64,000 nt of DNA, taken from Deuterostichococcus epilithicus (taxonomy: Eukaryota > Chlorophyta > Trebouxiophyceae > Prasiolales > Stichococcaceae). How positions within the stretch are numbered: the first letter of the stretch is position 1; the number at the start of each line of letters is the position of its first letter. The DNA lies in assembly GCA_033439295.1 (NCBI GenBank), contig JAVTLE010000001.1:868001-932000 (forward strand), in the 5' to 3' direction. The notes under the pieces are model-generated. The model made no database searches. It had not been told where the DNA came from and saw nothing but the letters and a program-made list of their open reading frames with translations. Both the position numbers and the translations under genes were made by a program. Shown piece after piece: positions 47,667 through 60,250 of this stretch.

Positions 47667-48970
47667 GGCGGCGGCGGCGGCGTAGCCAAACTCTCAGTCC
47701 CGTGCTGATGGCTGCTGAGACTGTCGAGGCTCAGGCGACCTTAGAACTACACCAAAGCCTGAAACCGCTGCTCGAAGCTCCTCAGATGTTTGTTCCCGAT
47801 TGCCATTGTTGCTGATGCTGATGATTGATAGCTGTTTCAGTGATGCTTGCGGCATCCACGGCAATGCGGTGCGACGCAATTGTAATGCAAGGAGATAGAG
47901 CTAGATCAGATATAATTTAAATGCTGCTCAGAAGTCGTGCGCCTATTGTGTCGTGCATATCAGCCACCAGCTGCGCTCGTACTAAGCTCGGAGGGCATGT
48001 ACGCAGCCCACAACTCGCATGGCAATCGCAATCCATTCTTTGAAGAGGCTGCTTTTGCCATTCGGGTGGCATCGCGTCGCCACCCTCGGCTGTCCTTCCT
48101 CAGCCTTTGTGTCCCTCCAGAACAGTGAGACACAAACTGCTGCAGATCAGATCTCCAGAGTCTGGCGGTGAAACGGCGGCGGCCATTTGCAACGGCACGG
48201 AATGCATCCCGCGAGAAGCTCATTCCCTTTCTCTCGAGCGTTTGCGGGGTAACAACTTTGGGAAGCTCCATCCTGCAGCATCACCTCATGTGTTGAGCGT
48301 GAGCAGATTCATCTGCTGCCGGAAGGAAGCACTAGGACTGCGGGTTGAAGGGCACGCGCATATGTGGCCGATCAGGCCCCCCAAGCGGAGAATATTCAAT
48401 GTGGAGCAGCAGAGCGGTGTCGGCAGTGCCGGAGGGTGGGCGAAGTAAATCGTAAATTTCCGGCACGTGCGCGGTACAATTTGCTTCGTGCATCTCGGGC
48501 AAGGGAGCAAGAGAGAGAGGAGATTGACCCTGACCTTTATTGCTCTCCTCTGAATTACTTTGGGCGTTCGCGGTTGCGCCGCTGACGGTGGCCCACCTTC
48601 AGCGTCGATCCGCACTTCGGGGGAAACTTGGGGTACAGCATAGCGTTTGCGGATGCCAAAGCCGACAGAGCGAACCCGGCTGCCGGACTTCAAGAGCGGT
48701 TCGATTGCTAACGCCAAGAAGCCAGGTCCTTGGCCGAAGGTGGGTTTTGTCACTTCACATCAGCACGTAGTTGAGCTAAGCTGATGAAGGAGCCATGCGC
48801 TCTGCCACTGGCCCGTTAGCGTACGCATCGAAGCTTTCAGCTGCTTCCGGGTTCGTGTGCTGGTGCTGCCCCTCCTTGAATGTCTTTGCTGGTGCTGCAC
48901 CTCAGCTTGTGTCTGCACTGCAGCATCACACGCATTGCATCAATACGTACAGGTTGCGCCGCCGCCCACA
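47667..48970. other. 1.3-kb divergent region between kinase and cupin 2
   Basis: No exon convincingly supported. Frames of about 100-155 codons occur on the minus strand (47960-48271, 48286-48753) but show no domain and lack the codon and splice pattern of neighbouring genes. Both promoters should be here. Confidence 0.4.
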
Positions 48971-50552
48971 ATGGGTGCGGCCGTACCTGCCGCGCTGGTC
49001 GTGCTGCTGCTCGCCCTTGTAGCGGCTGGCGGCATCACGTGGTCCCAGCACCGGCTGCAAAAGCTGCCGCGTGCGCGGCAGTCGGCGTCCGACTGGATGG
49101 AGGAATCCTCGGCCAAGAACCAGGTTTGTCCGGTGGAAGACTGATGTTTCTCCGAGGCCTGCCTCACACATTTGCGGACTAATCGAATCGGCACAGTGCA
49201 ATCTGAGGGGCGTGTTGGTGAGAAATCCCTCATGTCTGCTTCATCACGGGTGGCAGGGGGCGCCCATGAGGCAACTAGTCGGCAGGTCTTCGTAGCCCGG
49301 TCTGCATATGATTTGTCACGACTGCACGACGTCGCATCAGGGTGTCCGGCACTGCAGCTGCTGGCCGTCCCGGCGGTGTGCTTGACGGCGTGCCGCCTCA
49401 TGCGCTGCAGGCGAGATGGAAGATCCTGTCGTCCACGCCGGAGCGGATGGACGTGGAGATGGAGTGCCGCCCCGGCTCCGACGGCTTCCTGCCGAACAAG
49501 CCCTGCAGCCCGCCGCCCCATGCACACGCGGTGAGGAGGTCCACCTACACAAGGAGTGTCGCTGCATCGACGAAACATATGATCGTGAAGGTTGTCTGGC
49601 CACGCACTCCTTGTGGGTGTGACGAGCGTCCCGCGGCGTGACCGCATCTGTGCTCGTGTCGTCGTGTCCAGGTGGCGACTGAGTTCCTGACAGTCAAGTC
49701 CGGGGTACTGCACTACACGCTGAACGGGACGGACGGGGTTGCCACGCCCGGCGGCGGCAGCGTGCGTGTAGACCCTGAGATGGTACACACATTCTGGAAT
49801 GGGGTGCGCCGCCTCGCCAATGTGCTGGCAAGGGCCTCATGAGGTCATGCTGCATGCGTGCTCCCCCAGGATATTTGAAGTACTGTGAGTTGCCCAAGCC
49901 GTCGGGCGCCACAGCGGTGCTGTGCACGACCATGCGCCATGGTCAAGTGCACGCTGCCTGCCTTCCCTCCATCGTCCGTGGATACCACTGCTCTGACGCA
50001 ATGGTGCAGAACGACCAGATCGACCGCCACGTTGGTGCTCGGTGCCGCAGGAGCCAGAGCAGACGCTGAACATGATCGCCACCTTCGCGCCGCCGGGGCC
50101 TTACGAGCACTTCTTCCGCAGCGTGGTGGGCCTGGGCCATGACTATGGTACTCTCAAGCAAGTGGGTGCTGGTTTGCTCATCCTTCTTTCCAAATTCCAT
50201 CAGAGCCGGTCTGCGTTGTTGTGCTGTGTGCCATACCAGCGATGTCTGTGGGTCAATCCCGGAGGCCAACACGTCAGCTTGCCTGAGCAGGACATTCGAT
50301 TAGTCTCCGGCCTGTTTACGTCCCGCGATGCATGAGAACAATATCGACAGACAATGATGACTGCTCGTGGCCTGCGCTGTGCAGGTGCCGGTCCTGCAGT
50401 GGCTCGTGACTTTTGACGCCGCTGACATGCGCATGGCTGCGATTCCGAAGCCGGTGTGGAACTCGGTTGTTAGGCGCGGCGTGGTGCCGCTTGCCAAGCT
50501 GGCGGGCTTCAGAGGCTTCGAGGACGAGTACGTGGCAAAGGAGACGGCGTGA
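48971..50552 (+). CDS. Membrane-anchored cupin-domain protein 2
   Basis: Five exons: 48971-49123, 49411-49530, 49672-49803, 50051-50161, 50385-50552, 227 residues. The N-terminus MGAAVPAALVVLLLALVAAG is a signal anchor or secretory signal. The cupin core follows: ECRPGSDGFLPNKPCSPPPH, motif 1 HAHAVATE (HxHx4E, then VKSGVLHYTLNG), and motif 2 DPEMVHTFWN (H...N). Family-specific strings are FFRSVVGLGHDYG and, at the end, KLAGFRGFEDEY. It is paralogous to the gene at 40288-41284 (shared RARQ.AS.DW, AG(F/Y)R(G/A)FED), with the kinase gene between them. Intact metal ligands predict a working site here. Substrate and compartment are unknown. Confidence 0.85.
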
Positions 50553-51133
50553 GCGGACAAAGGCTGCGATATTCGAAGTGACCCGTTAGCGGAAGCCGCT
50601 GCGCTGGGACAATTGGCTTCGCACAGGAGTCGCTGCATCACATCTAATGGCGTAAGCAAGGCAATGCGTAGACCATCTAGAGGCTGCGATCTTATTGGGA
50701 CAGGCGGACAGGTTGCAATGCGAGCCTTTTTCCATGTGTTGCACATGCTCAGTACAGGTTATATGAATTGCAACAAGTGCTTCCGTCACATGCACGAAAT
50801 ACGTATTGCAGTGTGAGCCAGTTCCCATGACGGACAGAGCTTCAGCTTGTAAGAGTGCCAATGGGTATTGGCTCTTGCGTATGCAGGCGGCCCAGCAAAG
50901 CGTGCGCACGTTCCTGATCAGATGTCGAAAATACGCTCCTTAAAAGTCAACAGTTCCTACCTAGGTATACAGTCTGCCACCCTGCCTGTCATGCTGACCG
51001 CTCTGCGTCCTGCGCACGATTCTGACTCCGTCCCGACTTGCCGATGGACCCCTCCGGGGGCACCCAGAAGCACCTTCAGATGCTCGAGGATAGCAATTCA
51101 CTGACGACGCCCACCGTGCCATGGCAGCTGCCT
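50553..51133. other. Convergent region after cupin 2
   Basis: No coding exon supported. TGTAA at 50848-50852 could be the cupin 2 polyadenylation signal, about 300 nt after its stop. Confidence 0.45.
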
Positions 51134-52986
51134 CTACTGCCGCAGCTGCACGCGCTTCAGGGCGAGCTCCCAGCCTGGCTGCAGGAAGATGCTGTTCATT
51201 AGGTCCCGCTGGTACACATCGATCTGCGGGCAGCAGAGTGTTTTGATACCAAAGAAAGCTCATGTCAGCCACAATTGTTGGCGTCCGAGGCGCAAGCGGG
51301 CCCGCGCACTTACGAGCACCAATATATGCGCAGACGGACACCGCCTGCACAGTGCATGCCGTCGGTCTGCGGCAACGGCACTGCTGACACACTCATCTCG
51401 TTTGCAATGGCCAAGGGTGCCCCAGCTGGGAGGGGGGGNCTTGTGCTGTCGCTGCACTGCTGGTCGCGCAAGGTTCAGCGTTCGGATTGGCAAGCGGGAT
51501 TTGAAGTGAGGAAAATTGCCTGCTGGTCCAGATCCAAGGTCAGAGAGAACCAGTAGCCTGTCGACTGGTCCTGGAGGTACAGCAGCCCCGGCTTGTTGCC
51601 CGCTTTCACCTGTGGGCTTCTGAAACGCAGCATTAGCTCACATTTCGAGCAGCTCATGTCTTGAGAAGGCTCTTCTGACCAGGACCCTCATGCGCTGATA
51701 ACTCCCCATTGGCGGGCGGGCGAGACAGCATGCAGCTGTGCTTGCACGCAGCGGGCCCGAAAGGCGCCACGCAGAGCGATTCTGAGCTGCTGTCACCTCC
51801 AGAATCGCCGAACTGAACTGGACTGCCCAGCCAGTCTGCAAGCTCAGGTGCCTGCCTGCATGTCGGTACAGGTGCGATCCGTGTGACCGTGACTCCCTGC
51901 TGTTCCTAATTTGAACTGAAAATTATGCCATCATATCGAGGCCCCACCGTCATGAGGCTGCCAGTGGTGAGGCGCCGCACAATGGCGCCATCCGATGTGT
52001 ACTGCACGCTGGGCATGCTGCGCCGCCCATATTCATCCACCTCCAGGCCACCTGTGTCGCAAGCCATTGTCATGTATTACATGGTGCCATGTAACAGAAC
52101 GCTCCTGTTCTCAGAGCCGCAGCAGATGTCAGCATTTCCTGTGGGCCCCCCCATCCCCCAATGCACAACCCTGTGATCAGACCCACGAGACGACAGTGTG
52201 TTTAAGCAGGAGGGTGGCATCCGCACTGGCGCGGATGCTGACTGCAATTCATGCCGTGTGTCCTTAATTAACCCATTGTGCACCAGAGCGGCCGGGCATC
52301 CCACCTCTCTGCTGCTGCTTCGGCTCATTGGCAGATTTGGTGGCCTGGAAGCCCGCAACGGCGGCGGCGGCCACTGCCAGGCTGCCCAGGAACTCCCGAC
52401 GGCTGCCCGTCATCTGTAGACGCAGAGAGCACCGAAACTTGCGGCCGTGCCGCGCAAGGTCAGACGCATGACCAATCATGTTGCAGGCGTGTGCGGCTGC
52501 CTGCTGTGGAGAAGCCGCTCAGGCATTTCCTGCATCGATGCTGCGTTGGTGACCACGCCTCAGCATTGTGGCAGCGACTATGACAACATCAGCACCTGAC
52601 ATGCGGCGCGCACGGCAGCCGCATGTCCCAATGTCCACAATTCCCCGCACCTGGCCAACCTTCTGCGCTTTGTAGCGCGGCGGCGGTGGTGGTGGCGGCG
52701 GTGGCGGTGGCGGTGGCCAGGCCCAGTCCGGCCGCTTGCCAGGCAGCACTTCGGGCTCCACCACGGTCCGTCCCTGCTGCCGCTGGTCCCGGGGGTCCCG
52801 CTGCTGCTGCTGCGCCTGGCACACTGTTGCTGTCCCGCGGGCCCAGGGCCCAGGGCGCCCGCAACATTGCCTCAGACGCATTTGCTGCTGCACCTGCTGC
52901 TGCTGCGCCCAGCACGGCCTGCCGTCTGACTGCGCTGGGCGGAACAGCGCGGCCGGGTCGACGATGGTGCCCTGCCCGACGTGCAT
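51134..52986 (-). CDS. Small protein with Tat-like signal, probably thylakoid lumen; unknown family
   Basis: Exons: 52986-52660 (tentative), 52413-52305, 52051-51948, 51835-51797, 51609-51520, 51223-51134, all frame-compatible, about 252 residues. The centre holds SRREFLGSLAVAAAAVAGF, a twin-arginine motif followed by a hydrophobic core, as in lumen-targeted proteins. The mature part includes EVDEYGRRSMPSVQYTSDG, LLYLQDQSTGYWFSLTLDLD and VYQRDLMNSIFLQPG, and I cannot assign it to a family. The tentative first exon is Gln-rich and ends with about 13 prolines; it fits in phase but is odd for a transit peptide. A simpler alternative starts at 52479 and reads straight into the Tat exon, giving 165 residues. 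One intron has a GC donor (CAG|GCAATT). Confidence 0.5.
52680..52722 (-). repeat. GGT/GGC microsatellite, polyproline on the minus strand
   Basis: An imperfect GGTGGCGGT run encodes about 13 prolines in the tentative first exon of the Tat-signal protein. Confidence 0.8.
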
Positions 52987-53636
52987 GCGCGCTCAGCTGC
53001 GTGTGCGTCCCTGAATCCAGACGCGGTGTGGTGCGCGCCACACGCGTCGCAGAATGCTTGTCAGCCGCCGTCAGAGAGGTGCCTGTTCCGGAATAACCCA
53101 AAGCAATCCCCAGATATCCTTGAGGGTGGCCCCTGCCGCTGTGCGAGGTCGAGGCGGAGCAAATGCGGAAGGGTAGTTTGCGTTCACGCCTCGGTGCGCG
53201 CAGTGAAGCTTGCGGACTGACGATTGACGCGTTGGTGCTTTGGCAACCTTCAACACCACGAACCGTTGTAGCAACACCCGCACGGCAGCTGAGCTCGAGA
53301 CAAAGACAGCAAGTGAGTTGTTGATCCCACCGACTCCTCTAGTTCTCTCTGTCGTATACAGATGAGGGCAATCGCTACAGGGTGCGTGTCTGGACAGCAA
53401 GACTGCTGGTTGGAGCAGATGGAAACCCTTGGTGCAAACTGAATGAATTACAGGCAAATCTACAAGGTAGAAAAGCTTTGCACAACCTCCACCAGCGTGT
53501 CAACAGCAATCAACAGCAAGCTGATCAATATTTACAAGGCCGCTCGCATGTGGCACATCTGCGCCACTGTCGTATGCGGCGGGTGCGAGTCGGCGGCGAC
53601 AATGGCAGGCGATGTGCCCTATCTGGGTGCCATGTT
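52987..53636. other. Region between the Tat-signal and CLPS genes
   Basis: Contains the CLPS 3' UTR (TGTAA on the minus strand at 53532-53536, about 100 nt after the stop, and again at 53449-53453) and the upstream region of the Tat-signal gene. No further exon is convincing. Confidence 0.45.
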
Positions 53637-54543
53637 TCAGGAGTCCGGCTCCACCGAGGAGATCAGACCATTCCCCCGCAGGCCCTCGCAGTAGTTCTCA
53701 GCATCCTCTTGTGGGCAACTGATGACACACGCTAGGCCATCCACGTGCGCTTTCTGCGGTCGGCACGTATCAATGTCACAGCATGAGCAGGATCATCCAA
53801 ACACCGCCGCCAGGCGGGCAGCATCCTCCGGCTTGCACGACTTGGCCGGTGACAAATATGCGGCATGCATTGCAATTTGAGGACGACAAGCAGGTCCTGG
53901 TAAAGTGCGCTTGCAACCGAACCAGCGCACCTGCATAATGTTGACGGCGTCTGCCATGGTGAGCACGTCCACAATCTTGAGCAGGATCTTGACAACGTAC
54001 TCCCGCCTGTTGAAGCTGTCGTTGTGCAACATCACTCGGTACGCTGGCGGCTTCTTCTTTTTTGTCACATTCCTGTGCAACATACCTTGCCATCATATAC
54101 CAACTCTGGTAAGATTTCTGGTGTGGCAAGCAGCCAGCAGTGGCAGATGTGAGGGCCAGCACAAAGATGTCAGGCGGTGGAATTTACGTGGCAAGCTCAC
54201 TTCTCGCCGAGGCCTGGATCCAGTACGCGTGGCTTGTCCAGCACGCCTCCACCTGGTCCTGTTGCGTTGACGCTGGGGTTGCGCCGCTGCCTGCCTGCTG
54301 CGTTGGCTGCATGGTCGTCGGATCAGTCAGCTAGTGGTGCTCTCAAAGGGTGTCAACTGCAGTTGAGGGGTCACATTGTGCCTCTCACCTCCCGTCCAGG
54401 CGCGCTGCAGGTTCCTCGAGCGGGGCGGCGCAAACCGCGATGGATGCCCCGCCTGCAAACCGCCACGATTGCTGCCCGACAGGCACGCCGCAGGGCCTGG
54501 ACACCGCGCCGCGTCCTTTGCTGATGTGGTGGGGCTCTAACAT
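53637..54543 (-). CDS. CLPS: ClpS-like N-degron adaptor of the plastid Clp protease
   Basis: Three minus-strand exons: 54543-54389, 54072-53931, 53753-53637, 137 residues. The core is unmistakable ClpS: KPPAYRVMLHNDSFNRREYV, then ADAVNIMQKAHVDGLACVI and DAENYCEGLRGNGLISSVEP. The ligand-pocket segment LHNDSFNRREYV, including the conserved HND, is intact. The first exon (about 52 residues) lacks conservation and should act as chloroplast transit sequence, although it is less Ser-rich than usual. ClpS delivers proteins with destabilising N-terminal residues to the ClpC/ClpP protease in the stroma (family knowledge). All junctions keep frame with GT-AG introns. It lies head to tail upstream of the Tat-signal gene and downstream of eL22. 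Confidence 0.9.
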
Positions 54544-55169
54544 TGCAGCCGAAGAACTGTCAGCACGACCCTTCTCACAGAGTGTGTTACATGAATGCAC
54601 GGCGGACGTACATGTTGGCTTGCGCATGCATGCTGCATCGAACGCACCGTCATCTTCAAGCAGGTGTGCAGACACGCCTGCTGCATGCTGGAGACAACTG
54701 ATAGCCAACCTTGATCCCAATCCTTGACAAAGTTTGTTGCGAAAGTGGACGTGATAACCGACGGCTTGCTGCTCACAGCAGAGGCCCTGGACGTTACAAC
54801 TATATGCAATCGTCACATCTGCAACAGGTGACCTTGCACTCGATCATGCATTGCGTCGTCGACAACTCGCGTGTCGACACAAAGGGCACCCTGTAGTCCA
54901 GTGTGGCTGTGCTCATGCAGCTGCTATATCCCTTTTGGGAGTAGGGCAAGGAGATCTGCTCATGCAGCGTGAAGTTGCGGCGGCGCGGCCTGCACTGCAT
55001 GCCGACGGCATTGGCTTGTGGAGATGATTTTAGCAGCGCGTGATATGCACAAGCTGTGCGCATGCTGGTCCCGGGCGGATAGGCAAGGGCATGCGCCATT
55101 CCAGGGGTGTCATGCAGAACCATTTGTTAGGCATTCCGATGTAGGTTTACATGACCAGTAACTCCCAGA
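54544..55169. other. Region between CLPS start and eL22 stop
   Basis: No supported exon. It should hold the CLPS promoter and the eL22 3' UTR. TGTAA on the minus strand (55147-55151) lies about 20 nt after the eL22 stop. Confidence 0.45.
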
Positions 55170-56432
<1,263 letters not shown>

Positions 56433-57113
56433 ATCGGCAAGCGGCCACGACTCTGCGTGGGCAGCATGAACCAGGTGTGAGTTGCCAGCGCGCTTGTGCC
56501 ACTCTCAACTCGAGCGTGGCACAGCACCCTGGTGCGCAATGGCATTGCAGTTGCTCGGATGTTCTCGCTGGAGTCCGCCATGCACGCTGCCGTGTTACGC
56601 CTCAGTCAAACGTTGGCAGGCCTGTCGAGACACATCGGATGTTGCAGCCAGCAAAGCTCCCAGAGCTGGTTGCACGCCGCTGTCGGGTGTGAGCGAGCAC
56701 AGCTAGAGACTGCAGCCTCTCTAGCACCCACCTGTCAGGTCCTGCTGCCCTGCTGCGGCTCCAAAAAGGAGCGAGGCTGAGCCGACTTCTGCAGGTTGTC
56801 TGCCAGTGGGGTCGATGTGCAGATGGAGGAAGGGTTCTGTCCTGCGCGACCAGCGAGCAGCGACGCTGTGGGGCCTGGGGTCAACAGAACTTCAGTCAGT
56901 CAATCAATCACACCTTGGGAACTTGCTTGTCTTCGTGTTAACTCGCTCTTGCGCGCGACAGGGTGAGCGACGGCCGAACGCCCACTTGCTCCGCTCGACC
57001 TGCAATCCCTATCACCTAGTACAGCGAGCATCCAGCCGGGCACAGACGCCGCAAGTGACAATCCTCGGCCGCTGGTAATCTTGACAGCAGTCTAGGCCGG
57101 CGCCTGGGCCGCC
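56433..57113. other. Divergent region upstream of eL22 and of the 90-residue gene
   Basis: No exon supported. Contains both promoters and 5' UTRs. Nothing distinctive recognised. Confidence 0.45.
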
Positions 57114-57710
57114 ATGGCGTTCATTCAGGAGTTCCTGCGGCACTATATTGCGTCGCACATGGAGGACCCGGCAGAGCGGAATCAATACTGGACAGAGCAC
57201 ACCCAGCGGATGGCACGTAACGCAGCCAAAAAGTGAGTGGTTGCGCGCCAAAAGCATGCGCTACACATGCACCATATGCCTGCCGCTCAGGTGGCGTCAA
57301 CATGCTGTGCGTTTGGGTTCTACCAGTAGCACTGATGGTTACGAGCCGTTTCTTCGCCGGCGCAGGAGAGAGAGCTGGACGCAGCCGACGAAGCCGTACG
57401 GTTTCTGGAGCTCGGACGCCGCTAACTCGAAGTACATGTTCAACAAGGAGCCAGGTACGTGCGCAGATGTCCGCTGCAGGAGGCTGCGAGCTCCGCACGA
57501 TAGCCGAAAAGAATGCTACACCATGCGCTCTGGACGGACCAACCTCAACCCCTGGTGATTGTGTGTTCTTACACGAGGCCCTGACCCATTGGGGCTGAGT
57601 GGGGAGCCTTTTCATGAAGCTGAAACTTGATTTGTGGTGCCGCAGGACACATGAACCTACCGGGGCGGGGGAGTCCGCATGGAGGCGAGACTAAGAACCG
57701 GGAAGCGTGA
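57114..57710 (+). CDS. Small conserved-looking 90-residue protein, unknown
   Basis: Three exons join in frame: 57114-57232, 57366-57454, 57646-57710. The protein begins MAFIQEFLRHYIASHMED, continues RNQYWTEHTQRMARNAAKKR, then KPYGFWSSDAANSKYMFNKE and ends PGRGSPHGGETKNREA. It is rich in aromatic and basic residues, with no signal peptide and no membrane helix. Size and composition resemble small accessory subunits of mitochondrial complexes, but this is only an impression; I recognise no family. Clean GT-AG splicing and balanced composition support a real gene. Confidence 0.7.
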
Positions 57711-58586
57711 CCGCTTGCCTGTTTTCATGGTCGATCATCACCAGCCTACATATGCGGCGCTTGGGGCACGACGACAGATGAAGCAATTGTAGCAGCGCGG
57801 GGAGTGCACGAAATGTACAGCAGCAAAGCCATTTGCTGAAAAGAGTCAACATCGTTTGCAATAATAGTCTTCTGGCACTGACCATCATTTGCAGGGCTTG
57901 ACTGCGACATGCAACATATGGGTACATGACAACCTAAATGACTTTGCGGCATTGTTACCTGCATCATGACTTTCCTTAGCACGCTTCTGCAAGCACGAAT
58001 CTCGAGATATTCACCTTCACACCTCTCTGAACTCGGGCGGGTGGAAAAGCTTCTTTGGTGACCACGGCATGCCATAAAAATGTCAGGGCGCTGCCGCTTG
58101 CATAGACATTTCCCATTTGCAGGGACATGGCGGCCCAGAACTCATCCGCGTTGGCAGTCGGAGGTGTTAATGTGCTCAGATAGCTCACAGAAACAGTTTG
58201 CGGAAGCATCTGCACAGGGCTGCTTGTGAAACAACTTGCACGCATGGCACCTGCAGGCATCACGCACCACTCTTGAGTGGCTGCAGCCGGGTCACTCCCC
58301 AGCTTGTGAGCGGCTCGCAGCTTGTGATCGGACGCGCACTTCGAAGTAGTATTCAGCGAATATTCTATCGACCTGTGGGCTCGCGCATGTTCTGAAACCG
58401 GCGGCAACGGCAGTGCATCAGCCAATAATGCAGCAGCTAGTGCGAAACAGCTACCGGCTTGAGCCTACAGCCGGCTTTGCTACTGATTTGCGATCAGTTT
58501 TGGCCCCACGGCAGTGCCACATCTGATATCCCACATTTCATATTTCTCCTCGCCGTCCGGAAGCGGCAAGCCATCGACATCACGGG
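57711..58586. other. Intergenic region between the 90-residue gene and ELP6
   Basis: AT-richer sequence with no exon I can support. Expected 3' UTR of the first gene and promoter of ELP6. Confidence 0.45.
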
Positions 58587-59860
58587 ATGGATGCGCTACC
58601 ATTCACGCCGGAGCTATTGCGGGAGCCGGTGATCGTGCTGCGTGACAGCCTCGCCTTCAGCGGCAACTTCATGCAACCAGTGCTGCTGAAACTGGCGCTC
58701 CAGGTATGGAACTCTGCAGCTTGTGGCAGTAGGTTCCGTCCATGCTGTTGACACTGCACTCTGGTAGCGACCCTCACCTTGTACAGCCTAGATGGGCGAG
58801 CACGTGTTACAATTGAACGCCTGAACGCCCAACTCCGGCATCGCAGGCGGGCCACCCTGTGGTGCTGCTGGCGGTGGCGCAGGCACAGGCACACTACAAG
58901 CAAGTGCTGCGTAAGCTGGTAGGCTCTCTGCCACAGCAGCTTGCCAATGCCTAGGCAGAGGACGTTGTTGCTTGGACTCCCTCTGCGTGCTCGGCCTATG
59001 CGTCATGCCACATCGCCTCGGTTTCTGCAAGACGCTGCAGCCTCTGCCGAGTCGGCTGACCCGGCTGCAAACCTGCAATGGCGCAGGGCGTCAACATGAC
59101 GGCGTGCGTGCAGAGTGGCCAGCTCACGGTGATCAACACGCTGTCGGCCGCCGGCGCGCTGGACGACGCAGACCTTGCGGCGGGCGGCCCGCAGCTGCTG
59201 GACTGCCTCGCGAGCGCCGTCGCGGCGGCGCACCAGCCGGCGGACAGCAGCCACTCAGCGGCAGGCGTGCCGGGCACGGCGGCAGTCTCAGGGAGTGCTG
59301 GAGCACGGCCAACAGCAGGAACAGCGGAGTCGGCAGCGCCGGCGGGAGCGGCAGCGTCCAGGCGACCACTGGCGGCAGAGCATGGTGGTGCTGACTCCGC
59401 AGATCACGGCTCCCCGTCGGACGGCGGGCCACAGGCCGAGCGCTTGCCAGGAGTGCAGCGACAGTGGCCGGTGAACGTCTTCGTTGACGACCTTTCTGCC
59501 ATTGGCGGCCTGATAGCCGGCGGCCGTGGTTGGCGTGCCTTCTTGCGGCGGCTCCTTGCGCTGACCGAAGAGCTGCCGCAGGGCACCGGAGGGTTGGTGT
59601 CGCTCGTCGCGTTGGTGCATTCGGATGTGCCGGACGCGGCAACCGTGGAGCTTCTGGAGCAGCGCGCAAATGTGCTGGTCGATGTCGAGCCGCTGACGGC
59701 AGGGCAGTCTGTAGACGTGAGTGGCCGGCTGGGCATGCGGCTTCAGGACTGTGCGGCAGAGGTGCCGTGGGCCGCGCGCAAGGGGGATGCAGAGCGGCGC
59801 TTCTTCTTTAATGCGTCTGACAGGGGAGTGCGCTTCCTGCAGCAGTACACTGCCTTGTAG
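58587..59860 (+). CDS. ELP6: Elongator complex subunit 6
   Basis: Three exons: 58587-58703, 58847-58918, 59087-59860, 320 residues. RecA-like fold without a catalytic P-loop, as in ELP6: REPVIVLRDSLAFSGNF, VVLLAVAQAQAHYKQVLRKLGVN, then NVFVDDLSAIGGLIAGG (the DDLS strand equivalent to Walker B) and GGLVSLVALVHSDV. An Ala/Gly/Ser loop of about 85 residues lies between the second and third conserved blocks, longer than in plants. ELP4-ELP5-ELP6 form a hexameric ring that binds tRNA and supports Elongator modification of wobble uridine (family knowledge). Confidence 0.85.
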
Positions 59861-60250
59861 GCAGGCAGGTCAGCAGGCTATAGCACGCTGTGCAGACGCA
59901 ACGCATGACAAGCTGTAGAAGGGTGGCCTGGTTCAGTGTGGCACTACTATCATAAGCGAGTATTGTAATTTACAGAAGATGTCAACCAGCCCGCTCTCAA
60001 TTCCTCAAATGTCAAATGAATGTCTCGTCGAATGAACCTCAATCCAATATATAATGGCTGAACTCGCGCCCACCCAAGACCGTAACACAATTTGAAGCAT
60101 CTACAACACAACAAAGCGCAGGCCAGACAACACCCTTGCTCCATCATCCATCAACTGACGCCCACCCAAAGGAAGTTGGTGCCATTGCCCTGCAACAGTG
60201 TCCCCCATGCTGTACTCAAGCATGTCCCAGTCCCGCCGCCTGTCGCCCTT
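59861..60250. other. Convergent 3' region of ELP6 and ABC1K genes
   Basis: AT-rich, no coding exon. Holds overlapping candidate polyadenylation signals for both strands at 59964-59974. Confidence 0.6.
59964..59974. terminator. Palindromic pair of TGTAA polyadenylation signals
   Basis: TGTAATTTACA reads TGTAA on both strands. TGTAA is the usual chlorophyte polyadenylation signal. It lies 104 nt past the ELP6 stop and about 277 nt past the ABC1K stop, so one 11-bp element could serve both convergent genes. Confidence 0.5.

Noticed and set aside
47960-48753. Two minus-strand frames of about 100 and 155 codons
   Set aside because: No recognisable motif, no splice context, and composition unlike neighbouring exons. 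Left as unannotated.
49185-49410. Exon-boundary copy in cupin 2 intron 1
   Set aside because: Some short similarity to neighbouring sequence, but not above what GC-rich sequence gives by chance.
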